A stretch of 64,000 bases of DNA from an uncultured Bacteroidales bacterium (GTDB lineage: Bacteria; Bacteroidota; Bacteroidia; Bacteroidales; UBA932), in NCBI GenBank assembly GCA_945874155.1, contig CAMCFO010000013.1, positions 1-64,000 on the forward strand, in the 5' to 3' direction. The position numbers and the translations under genes are program-made. The notes beneath the pieces were generated by a model that saw nothing but the letters and a program-made list of their open reading frames with translations, was not told the DNA's origin and did not search any database. Below, in pieces: positions 7,236 through 16,700 of this stretch (position 1 is the stretch's first letter; every line of letters begins with the position of its first letter).

Positions 7236-9245
7236 ATGGTGAAAATAAAGAAGATATACGAAACGGACCCCTATCTGATGCCTTTCAGGAAGGCCATAGA
7301 TGACAGGCACGGCAGGATTGAGGCCCGCAAGGAAAAACTCACCGGAGGCCGCCCGCTTTCCAAGGTGATGAACAACCATCTCTATTACGGGCTTCACAAG
7401 CTCAAGGATGGCAGATGGGTGTTCCGCGAGTGGGCTCCCAATGCCACCAAGATTTACCTCATAGGTGAATTCAACAACTGGAAAAGGGTTGATGCCTACG
7501 CACTTACTCCAATCGGCGGAGGCAACTGGGAGATTTATCTGGACTCTATGTTCCTTGCCCACGGTGCCCTCTACAAACTCTTCATCGAGTGGCCGGGAGG
7601 AGGCGGAGAAAGGTTGCCGTCCTACACCACAAGGGCAGTCCAGGACCCTGAAACCAAGGTTTTCTGCGCTCAGGTATGGGAGCCCGAGAAGAAATACCGC
7701 TGGCGCCACCGCCGTCCGGGACGCAGGGAACATCCTCTCATCTACGAATGTCACATAGGTATGAGCGGAGAGGCTGAGAAGGTCTCCACTTTCACCGAGT
7801 TCAAGGACAATGTGCTTCCGAAAGTGGCTGAGCTGGGCTACGATACTCTTCAGATTATGGCTCTTCAGGAGCATCCTTACTATGGTTCATTCGGCTATCA
7901 GGTTTCCAACTTCTATGCTCTCAGCTCCCGTTTCGGCACCCCGGAGGAGTTCAAGGCCCTGGTGGATGCGGCTCACGGGAAGGGCATAGCCGTCGTAATG
8001 GACATAGTGCACTCCCATTCGGTGGACAATGAAGCCGAAGGACTGAGCCGTTTCGACGGACGCGAAGACATATATTTCTACAAGGGCCCTCAGGGACATC
8101 ATCCGGCTTGGGGATCCCGCTGCTTCGACTACGGCAAGGACGAGACCAAGTTCTTCCTCCTGTCCAACTGCAAGTACTGGATGGACGAATACCATATAGA
8201 CGGCTTCCGTTTCGACGGGGTGACGAGTATGCTCTATTGGGACCACGGTCTGGGAAAGGCTTTCACGGGCTATGGCGACTATTTCGGGAACGGTGTGGAT
8301 GAAAATGCAGTCGAATATCTCGCTCTCGCCAATATGCTCATTCACGAAATCAATCCAGAGGCTTTTACCATTGCCGAGGATGTGAGCGGAATGGCCGGAC
8401 TTGCAGCACCTTACGCCGCCGGTGGAGTGGGCTTTGACTTCCGTATGTCCATGGGCATAGCAGACAATTGGATCAAATGGATCAAGACCCTCCGGGACGA
8501 ACAGTGGAGCGTCGGGGAAATCTGGTGGCAGCTCACCAACAAGAGAAAGGACGAGAAGACAATCAGTTACGCCGAGTGCCACGACCAGGCGCTGGTTGGC
8601 GACAAGACCATCATTTTCCGTCTCATCGATGCCGAAATGTACACTTCAATGAACCGAGGATCCAAATCTATGGTTGTGGACAGGGGCATCGCACTTCACA
8701 AAATGATACGTCTGATTACCCTTGCGACTGCCGGAGACGGTTATCTGAACTTTATGGGCAATGAATTCGGGCATCCGGAGTGGATAGATTTTCCGCGCGA
8801 AGGGAACGGCTGGTCCTACAAATACGCAAGGAGACAGTGGTCGCTTGCCGAACCGGACTATTTGCGTTATAAATATTTGCGGAATTTCGACAAGGCAATG
8901 ATAGCAATGGCGAAGTCTGAGCGCATTCTCGACGATGTTCCGGAACTGCTCGTGCAGGATGAACAGAAAAAAATTCTTATTTTCCGCAGAAAAGATTGTA
9001 TATTTGCCGCAAATTTCAATCCGACCCAATCTTTTACAGATTACGGATTTGCCGCACCGGCAGGGCATTGGATCGACATCCTGTCCACCGATGGGGCCGA
9101 TTTTGACGGATTTGGGCGTTTGGAAAACGATGAACACTTTACGGTTCCGCAGAAGAATCCCAATGGAAACGGCAAGTATGAAGACAGCCTTTTCCTCTAT
9201 CTTCCGAGCCGTTGTCTCATTGTTTTGAAAAAAGTAACGAAATAA
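7236..9245 (+). CDS. glgB: 1,4-alpha-glucan branching enzyme, eukaryotic-like GH13_8 type
   Basis: The enzyme cuts alpha-1,4-glucan and rejoins the piece as an alpha-1,6 branch during glycogen synthesis. An N-terminal CBM48 module (EFNNWKRVDAYAL, about residues 60-150) precedes the GH13 barrel and a C-terminal beta domain. Region II reads DGFRFDGVTSM with nucleophile D327, and the acid/base is E381 in TIAEDVSGM. The sequence resembles eukaryotic GBE1 more than E. coli GlgB (for example YECHIGMSGEAEKV and the late WIDFPREGNGWSYKYARRQW). The length of 669 residues is right for this subtype. First gene of the glycogen cluster. Confidence 0.95.
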   Translation: MVKIKKIYETDPYLMPFRKAIDDRHGRIEARKEKLTGGRPLSKVMNNHLYYGLHKLKDGRWVFREWAPNATKIYLIGEFNNWKRVDAYALTPIGGGNWEIYLDSMFLAHGALYKLFIEWPGGGGERLPSYTTRAVQDPETKVFCAQVWEPEKKYRWRHRRPGRREHPLIYECHIGMSGEAEKVSTFTEFKDNVLPKVAELGYDTLQIMALQEHPYYGSFGYQVSNFYALSSRFGTPEEFKALVDAAHGKGIAVVMDIVHSHSVDNEAEGLSRFDGREDIYFYKGPQGHHPAWGSRCFDYGKDETKFFLLSNCKYWMDEYHIDGFRFDGVTSMLYWDHGLGKAFTGYGDYFGNGVDENAVEYLALANMLIHEINPEAFTIAEDVSGMAGLAAPYAAGGVGFDFRMSMGIADNWIKWIKTLRDEQWSVGEIWWQLTNKRKDEKTISYAECHDQALVGDKTIIFRLIDAEMYTSMNRGSKSMVVDRGIALHKMIRLITLATAGDGYLNFMGNEFGHPEWIDFPREGNGWSYKYARRQWSLAEPDYLRYKYLRNFDKAMIAMAKSERILDDVPELLVQDEQKKILIFRRKDCIFAANFNPTQSFTDYGFAAPAGHWIDILSTDGADFDGFGRLENDEHFTVPQKNPNGNGKYEDSLFLYLPSRCLIVLKKVTK

Positions 9246-9261
9246 CTTATAATATATTGAC

Positions 9262-11199
9262 ATGGCTTTCCTGACTTTCAACAAATCCGAACTGGTCAAT
9301 CTCGAATACTCGTTGAAGAGGGAGATTATCGGATCGAACAAAACAGGGGCGTATTGCAACACATCCATCGTGTGCTGCAACACGCGACGCTACCACGGAC
9401 TTCTTGCGGTTCCGGTGGATGCTTTCGGAGGTGCCAAGCATATCCTGCTTTCCGGCCTGGACGAGAGCATAGTCCTGAACGGCAGAAAATTCAACCTCGG
9501 AATCCATTGTTATGGCGACATTTATGAACCACGTGGACACAAGTACATCGTGGATTTTGAAGCTGCCCCGGTTCCGACTCTGACCTACAAGATAGGTGAG
9601 ATCACTATCAAAAAGTCCATCATCCTTGCCCCGGACTCAGACCAGGTGATGATCAAGTACGAACTTGTGTCTTCTCCGGCATCCTGCGAGGTAGAATTCA
9701 AGCCTTTCCTTGCCTACAGAAGCATCCACAAACTCACCGGTGAGAACAGCGAAGCCAGGACTGACTTCGACGAGATTCCGGGCGGAGCGGCCTTCAATAT
9801 GTATGTGGGCTTTCCTGACCTGAACATCCAGTTCTCCCGCGCCGCTGAATTCGACCACGCACCAGTGTGGTATAAGGGTATAACCTATTCTGACGAGTAC
9901 AGGCGCGGATTTGACTGCCGGGAGGACCTGCTTTCTCCGGGAACCTTCCGCCTCAAACTCAAGAAGGGCGAATCAGTGGTGGTTTCCGCTTCAGTGGCAG
10001 TGGAGGACGCAAAGGGACTTACGAGAAAATTCAACAGTGTGGTCAAGAGCAAGGGAAGCATCACTTCCTACTCCGACCTTCTGAAATACAATGCTGACCT
10101 GCTCATAGTCAACCGTAACGGACACAAGCAGATTGATGCGGGACTTACCTGGCTTGAGACAGGCCTTCTCCGCGAGACCATCACCGCGCTTCCGGGACTT
10201 ACCCTCTACGCCGGTGCCGGAGCGAAGGAGTTTGAGGAAATCCTCGACAATCTCATCGCCGACAATGAGGAGCGTCTCTATCACAAGACCACTCAGGTCG
10301 AGTCTCCTCTTATGATAGCTGACATTCTCCAGCAGTACATCCACTGGGGTGCAGACCCTAAGAAAGTCTGGAAGAAATACGGACCAGTCATCAAGGGTGT
10401 GATTGAAAGCTACCTCCCGGGCCATCGTGCAGAGGTTGCTCTCCAGCCTAACGGACTGCTCTGGGCCCAGATGTTCCGCACCGCCCTCACCTCTATGAAT
10501 GCCTACATCAACGGTGTTCCTGTGACTGAGAGGGCCGGATATCAGGTGGAAGTCAATGCATTCTGGTACAACTCCATCTGTTTCGCACTCGAAATGGAGG
10601 CCCAGTACAATGCCAAGAACCGCACATTCCAGGACAAGTGGTCAGAGGTCAAGGCAGCCATAGAGTCCAACTTCGAAAAGTACTTCTGGGTTGAGGCAGG
10701 CGGCTATCTTGCTGACTATGTGGATAATAACGGACAGAATATGGCAGTCCGCTACAACCAGCTCTTCGCCGTGGCTCTCGACCATTCTCCGGTCAGCGAC
10801 GAACACAAGAGCCAGGTGATGCAGACCATTTCCAACGAACTTCTCACCAGCAGGGGACTCCGCAGCCTCTCTCCTCGCAACGAGGCCTACAGGGGCGTTT
10901 ACGAAGGTTCCCAGATAGAGCGCGACCTTGCATATCATCAGGGCTGCGCCTGGATTTCTCCGCTGGACTATTTCATAGACCTGAGCTTCAGAATGGTAGG
11001 ACCTTCCTTCTGGAAGAGGGCCGAATATCTTGTCGAGGGCTTCTATAAGGACATCTACAAGCACGGTGTCGGAGCGTTCTCCGAGCTTTATGACGGAGAC
11101 CCTCCTCACGAGCCTCACGGTGCCATTTCCTGCGCTTGCAGTACGGCAGCACTTCTGCGCATTGACTATTTGATGAACAAATACAAGAAGGAGGAATAG
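9262..11199 (+). CDS. glycogen debranching enzyme, amylo-alpha-1,6-glucosidase family (GH133)
   Basis: Predicted to hydrolyse alpha-1,6 branch points of glycogen. The N-terminal half matches the bacterial GDE N-terminal domain, with the characteristic TGAYCNTSIVCCNTRRYHGLL around residues 30-50. The C-terminal half is an (alpha/alpha)6 barrel like eukaryotic amylo-1,6-glucosidase, with PNGLLWAQMFRTAL and EVNAFWYNSICFALEM. The length of 645 residues is typical. It begins 16 bases after glgB and ends 2 bases before the next gene, so it is clearly in one operon. Confidence 0.9.
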   Translation: MAFLTFNKSELVNLEYSLKREIIGSNKTGAYCNTSIVCCNTRRYHGLLAVPVDAFGGAKHILLSGLDESIVLNGRKFNLGIHCYGDIYEPRGHKYIVDFEAAPVPTLTYKIGEITIKKSIILAPDSDQVMIKYELVSSPASCEVEFKPFLAYRSIHKLTGENSEARTDFDEIPGGAAFNMYVGFPDLNIQFSRAAEFDHAPVWYKGITYSDEYRRGFDCREDLLSPGTFRLKLKKGESVVVSASVAVEDAKGLTRKFNSVVKSKGSITSYSDLLKYNADLLIVNRNGHKQIDAGLTWLETGLLRETITALPGLTLYAGAGAKEFEEILDNLIADNEERLYHKTTQVESPLMIADILQQYIHWGADPKKVWKKYGPVIKGVIESYLPGHRAEVALQPNGLLWAQMFRTALTSMNAYINGVPVTERAGYQVEVNAFWYNSICFALEMEAQYNAKNRTFQDKWSEVKAAIESNFEKYFWVEAGGYLADYVDNNGQNMAVRYNQLFAVALDHSPVSDEHKSQVMQTISNELLTSRGLRSLSPRNEAYRGVYEGSQIERDLAYHQGCAWISPLDYFIDLSFRMVGPSFWKRAEYLVEGFYKDIYKHGVGAFSELYDGDPPHEPHGAISCACSTAALLRIDYLMNKYKKEE

Positions 11200-11201
11200 A
11201 T

Positions 11202-12506
11202 ATGAGAGTCCTTATGTTCGGTTGGGAATTCCCGCCCCATATCGCCGGAGGTCTCGGTACTGCCTGCTACGGTATGACCAAAGGTCTTGCCGAGAACGAC
11301 GTGAAAGTCCTTTTCGTGATGCCTTCCGCATCGGGTGACGAGGACCAGTCGGCAGTCAGCATCATCAATGCCAGCGATGTGGCTGTAGATACGGTTTCCG
11401 AAAGCGTGGATGAATTTCTCGGAAAAGTGAAGTTCGTACACGTGGGAACCAATATGGTGCCTTATGTTGCACCTGAAGATTTTGCCAATGTGGTTGAGGA
11501 GGAGAGAAAGAGGCAGGTGAAGGATTTCCGCATCACCTATGGCCAGAAATTCAAATTCTCCGGAAAATACGGAACCAATCTGATGGAGGAGGTTGCCCGC
11601 TACGCAATGGTCGGTGGCACAATCGCACTCCAGCACAAGGATGAGTTCGATGTCATCCACGCTCACGACTGGCTCACCTACCTTGCCGGAATTGCAGCCA
11701 AACAGCTCACCGGCAAACCGCTTGTGGTACACGTCCACGCGACTTCTTTCGACCGTGCCAGCGATGACAATATAGACACCCGCGTCTATGCCCTTGAGAA
11801 GAGGGGTATGGCTGAGGCAGACAAAGTCATCACTGTGAGTGACCTTACCCGCAACATCGTAATCAACAAGTACGGAGCAGACCCTGCAAAGGTTATCACC
11901 GTCCATAACGCCGTGGATTTCTCCGGTCGTGCCGGCATCCAGGTGGAGAGGGGAGTGAAGGACAAGATTGTCACCTTCCTCGGCCGTGTGACCTATCAGA
12001 AGGGACCTGAGTATTTCATTGAGGCAGCTGCAAAGGTGCTCAAGAGATGCGACAATGTACGCTTCGTAATGGCCGGCAGCGGCGATATGCTCAACAGGTG
12101 CATACGCCACGTGGCCCGTCTCGGAATTGCTGACCGCTTCCATTTCACAGGCTTCCTCAGGGGAGACGACGTGAGGAAGATGTTCGCGCTTTCCGACGTT
12201 TATGTGATGCCTTCAATTTCGGAGCCTTTCGGCATTTCTCCGCTTGAGGCAATGCAGACCAACGTACCTTCAATCATATCCAAGCAGTCAGGCTGCGCCG
12301 AAATCCTCAAATATGCCCTGAAAGTTGATTTCTGGGATGTGGATGCCATGTCGGATGCAATCTACGGCCTCCTGCAGTATCCTGCAATCTCGCACTTTGC
12401 CGTGCAGAACGGATATGACGAAGTGAACTCCCTCAAGTGGACCGCTGCCGCCGCTAAGGTCAAGGCAGTGTATGAATCTGCAGTTGAAGATGCTGCGAAA
12501 AAATAA
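11202..12506 (+). CDS. GT4-family glycosyltransferase, probable alpha-glucan synthesis
   Basis: A GT-B fold glycosyltransferase. The N-terminal Rossmann half opens with MRVLMFGWEFPPHIAGGLG, the glycine-rich donor/acceptor loop of starch-synthase-like enzymes. The C-terminal GT4 half has VTFLGRVTYQKGPEYFIEA and the EX7E motif EPFGISPLE. Family members next to GH57 enzymes are thought to make or extend short alpha-glucans; the donor sugar cannot be read from sequence. A strong AGGAGG Shine-Dalgarno, unusual in this phylum, lies about 9 bases before the ATG inside the end of the debranching gene. It is 434 residues long. Confidence 0.85.
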   Translation: MRVLMFGWEFPPHIAGGLGTACYGMTKGLAENDVKVLFVMPSASGDEDQSAVSIINASDVAVDTVSESVDEFLGKVKFVHVGTNMVPYVAPEDFANVVEEERKRQVKDFRITYGQKFKFSGKYGTNLMEEVARYAMVGGTIALQHKDEFDVIHAHDWLTYLAGIAAKQLTGKPLVVHVHATSFDRASDDNIDTRVYALEKRGMAEADKVITVSDLTRNIVINKYGADPAKVITVHNAVDFSGRAGIQVERGVKDKIVTFLGRVTYQKGPEYFIEAAAKVLKRCDNVRFVMAGSGDMLNRCIRHVARLGIADRFHFTGFLRGDDVRKMFALSDVYVMPSISEPFGISPLEAMQTNVPSIISKQSGCAEILKYALKVDFWDVDAMSDAIYGLLQYPAISHFAVQNGYDEVNSLKWTAAAAKVKAVYESAVEDAAKK

Positions 12507-12534
12507 TTAAAAAGGATAATTAAAACATTCAGAT

Positions 12535-13734
12535 ATGAAAAAGTCAATTTGTCTGTATTTTCAGGTCCATCAGCCCAACCGTCTGAGACAATACAGGTTT
12601 TTCGACATAGGTAAGAACTCGCATTACTATGACGACTTCACCAACCGTACCATTCTCCGCAGAATAGCACAGAAGTGCTATCTTCCTATGAATGAGCTTC
12701 TTCTTCAGCAGATAGAGGAGCAGAAGGGAGCATTCAAGGTTGCATTCTCCATCACAGGAACCGCTCTCGAGCAGTTTGACCGCTACTGCCCTGAGGTGCT
12801 CGACAGTTTCAAGAAACTTGCTGCAACAGGTTGCGTGGAGTTCCTTTCAGAGACCTACTACCACTCACTTTCATCACTGGCTTCCGAGTCAGAATTCAAG
12901 CACCAGGTTGCAAAGCACAAGGAAGCCATCGAGAAGTATTTCGGTGTCACTCCGACCACTTTCCGCAACACTGAGCTCATCTATTCCGACTCCATTGCCA
13001 ATATGGTTGGAGACCTCGGATTCAAGACCATCCTCACTGAAGGTGCAAAGCACGTTCTCGGCTGGCAGAGTCCAAACTATCTTTACAAGGCAACCACGAA
13101 GAAGAACCAGAAACTCCTTCTCCGCAATTCCGGACTGAGCGACGATATCGCATTCCGTTTCTCCAACAAAGGCTGGGAGAACTGGCCGCTCACAACCGAC
13201 AAGTTCGTGTCCTGGCTCAAGTCCGGCGACGGCGAGATTGTGAACCTCTTTATGGACTATGAGACTTTCGGTGAGCACCAGGCTGCTTCCACAGGTATTT
13301 TCGACTTTATGAAATACCTCCCTGAAGCTGTCCTTGCCGACGGTGAATTCGAGTTCGTGACACCTGCCCGTGCAGCACGCAAGCACAAACCGGTTGCTCC
13401 GCTCTGCATTCCTGATGCCATTTCCTGGGCTGACGAGGAGCGCGACACTTCCGCATGGCTCGGAAACGAACTTCAGAACGAAGCTTTCAACAAGCTCTAC
13501 TCTCTTTCAGAGAAGCTCGCCATCCTCAACGATGCAGAGCTCTGGTCCGATTTCGGACATCTCCAGGAGAGTGACCACTTCTACTATATGTGCACCAAAT
13601 TTTTCTCTGACGGAGCAGTACACAAATACTTCAATCCGTACGACACTCCGTTTGAGGCATTTATTAACTATATGAATGTTCTGAGCGACTTTATGCTCCG
13701 TGTCGATCAGGCGCTTGAAGATAAAAATCTATGA
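12535..13734 (+). CDS. GH57-family alpha-amylase / glucanotransferase
   Basis: A cytoplasmic GH57 enzyme acting on alpha-glucan, as a hydrolase or 4-alpha-glucanotransferase. The start reads ICLYFQVHQPNRLR, the conserved first GH57 region (HQP). The putative nucleophile is E147 in FRNTELIYSD and the putative acid/base is D241 in MDYETFGEH, a spacing like that of the characterised Thermococcus enzyme. It has no signal peptide and 399 residues. Its stop overlaps the next ATG by four bases (ATGA), so it is translationally coupled to the synthase-phosphorylase fusion. Confidence 0.9.
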   Translation: MKKSICLYFQVHQPNRLRQYRFFDIGKNSHYYDDFTNRTILRRIAQKCYLPMNELLLQQIEEQKGAFKVAFSITGTALEQFDRYCPEVLDSFKKLAATGCVEFLSETYYHSLSSLASESEFKHQVAKHKEAIEKYFGVTPTTFRNTELIYSDSIANMVGDLGFKTILTEGAKHVLGWQSPNYLYKATTKKNQKLLLRNSGLSDDIAFRFSNKGWENWPLTTDKFVSWLKSGDGEIVNLFMDYETFGEHQAASTGIFDFMKYLPEAVLADGEFEFVTPARAARKHKPVAPLCIPDAISWADEERDTSAWLGNELQNEAFNKLYSLSEKLAILNDAELWSDFGHLQESDHFYYMCTKFFSDGAVHKYFNPYDTPFEAFINYMNVLSDFMLRVDQALEDKNL

Positions 13735-16700
13735 ATCAACCAACAGAAATGACAAAGCCCGACTATCTCTTCGAAGTCAGCTGGGAAGTCTGCAACAAGG
13801 TAGGCGGGATTTACACGGTGATCGCCACCAAGGCACTTAACCTGAAGGCAGAATACAAGCGTCATCATATTCTCATAGGTCCGGACGTGTGGATGCACAC
13901 CGCAAGCAATCCGGATTTCATTGAGGATCCGCTTCTGTTCAAGTCCTGGAAGGCAAAGGCCGCATCGGAAGGAATAAGAGTCAGGATCGGTAAATGGAAC
14001 GTGCCAGGCAGGCCCATCGCGATACTTGTCGATTTCAAGCAATACCTAACTGCCCAGAACGAGATTCTGGGCAAGTTTTGGGAGCAGTTCGGAGTCGACT
14101 CCATAACCGGAAACTGGGACTACAGGGAATCGGCCCTCTTCGGCTATGCGGCCGGAAAGGTGATTGAGAGTTTCTACCGTTTCAATCTCTTCCCTTCAGA
14201 CAAGGTCGTAGCCCAGTTCCACGAGTGGATGACCGGTGCCGGACTGCTCTACATCAAGAGCACAAACCTTCCGATTGCAACAGTCTTCACGACCCACGCA
14301 ACCGTGCTCGGACGTTGCATAGCAGGCAACAACCTGCCTCTGTACGACGCTTTGGAAAGTTATGATCCGGCTGCGAAAGCCCGCGAATTCAATGTGATGG
14401 CAAGACACTCCCTTGAGGAGAAGTCCGCACAGAATGCCGACATCTTTACGACGGTCAGCGAAATCACGGCCAATGAGTGCCGCAAATTCCTCGGACGTCC
14501 TGTCGATGTCGTGACACCTAACGGATTCGAGAACAGTTTTACCCCATCCGAGGAGGAATATCCTCAGAAAAGGGCGGAGGCCAGGGAAAGACTCATCGGT
14601 GTTGCTTCGGCCATGTCCGGTGAGACTGTGCCTGAAGACTCCATTCTGGTCTGCATAGGTGGCCGTTACGAGTGGAAGAACAAGGGCATAGATGTTTTCA
14701 TCGATGCTCTCGACAGCCTGAACCGTTCCGACTATGAAGGTCGCAGCATACAGGCTTTCATTATGATACCTTCCGGTCACAACGGTCCCGACAAAGCGCT
14801 TGTGGCCCGTCTTGCCGGCGAAAAGTCCGACTACCGCACGATGACCTCCCACGTGCTGATGAATCCGGAGTACGACAATGTCACACGCCGTCTTCGTGAG
14901 GTCGGACTGGACAATGGTCCTGAGTGCAAGGTCAAGGTGTATTTCATTCCGTCCTATCTCAACGGCAACGACGGAATCCTGAATATGCCTTATTATGACC
15001 TGCTCAACGGTATGGACCTCGCCCTCTTCCCGTCCTACTATGAGCCTTGGGGCTACACTCCGCTGGAGTCCCTCGCGTTCAAGGTTCCGACCCTCACCAC
15101 TTCCCTCGCAGGATTCGGCCAGTGGGTGCGCAGCCATTATGCGAAGCAGCATCCGGGCATCACCGTGGTGACACGCAACGATTCCAACTACCGCAATGTG
15201 GTTGAGGAGACCGTGGGACGCATACGAGAAATTGCCAGACTCTCCGAACAGGAGAAGGCGGTCTATATGGACAATGCGCGTGAAGTTTCGGAGATTGCAC
15301 TCTGGGACAACAACATAGCCTATTATAAGGAAGCCTACTCCAAGGCTTTGGATAAAGTTATATCAGAAAAAGGAGCTTTCCCTGAGTTCAGGGACGATAA
15401 ACCAATGGAATACAAGAAGAATGAAGTAAACAGCCCTTCGTGGAGCAGTGTTTTTGTGTCCAGGCATCTGCCTGAGGCATTGAGGGACCTTGAAACTCTT
15501 TCAAAGAACCTCTGGTGGTGCTGGAATGAGTCAGCAAAAGAACTTTTCAAATCAATAGACCCTAAGCTTTGGAAGAGCTGCGGTGAGAACCCTATTGCTC
15601 TTCTGGACAGGGTTAGCCTCAAGAAATTCAAGGCACTCAGCAAGGATAACGAATTCCTCGGCCGTTTGAGCGAGGTCAAGGCGGAGTTTGACGAGTATAT
15701 GTCTCTGAAAGCTCAGCGCAAGAATCCTTCTGTGGCATATTTCTGTATGGAGTACGGCCTTGACACTTCCCTCAAGATTTACTCCGGCGGTCTGGGTATT
15801 CTCGCAGGAGACTACCTCAAGGAGACCTCCGATATGAATGTGAACCTTGTGGCAGTGGGTCTTTTCTACCGTTACGGCTATTTCACCCAGATGCTTTCCG
15901 CTCAGGGAGCACAGGTTTCTAAATACGATGCCCAGGACTTTATGAAAACTCCTGCAGAGCCTGTACGCGATGCAGAGGGCAATTGGGTAACCGTAAGGAT
16001 AGCTTTCCCGGGACGTAATATCAACGCCCGTCTTTGGCTTGTAAAAGTCGGAAGAACAGACCTTTACCTTCTCGACACTGACTATGAGGACAATCTCCAG
16101 GAAGACAGGGAGGTAACTTATCACCTCTATGGCGGTGACTGGGAGAACCGTCTCAAGCAGGAGCTTCTCCTCGGAGTGGGCGGTATCAGGGCTCTCCGCA
16201 AGTTGGGCCTGAACCCTCAGGTTTACCACTGCAATGAAGGTCACGCAGCCTTCATCGGTCTTGAGAGACTTCGTGAATATATTGAGAATGAGAATCTTAC
16301 CTTCTCCGAAGCAATGGAGGTCATCAGGGCTTCATCCCTCTACACCACCCACACCCCAGTTCCGGCAGGTCACGATGCATTTGACGAGGGACTCCTCCGC
16401 AAGTATATCGGCCACTATCCGGAGCGCCTCAAGATTGATTGGGAGACCCTTATGGGCCTGGGCAAGCTCAACGGTGCGGATGTGAATGAGAAATTCTCCA
16501 TGAGTACTCTCGCTGCAAACATCTCACAGGAAGTGAACGGCGTTTCGTGGCTGCACGGCAAAGTGAGCCAGGACATCTTCGCTCCTATGTATCCGGGCTA
16601 TCTGCCTGAGGAACTGCACGTCAGCTATGTGACCAACGGTGTGCACTATCCGACCTGGACTGCAGCCGAGTGGAAGAACATCCACGCACGTGTCTTCGGC

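Noticed and set aside
11166..12143. 325-codon minus-strand frame opposite the GT4 gene
   Set aside because: Shadow of the glycosyltransferase, which has all GT4 motifs on the plus strand.
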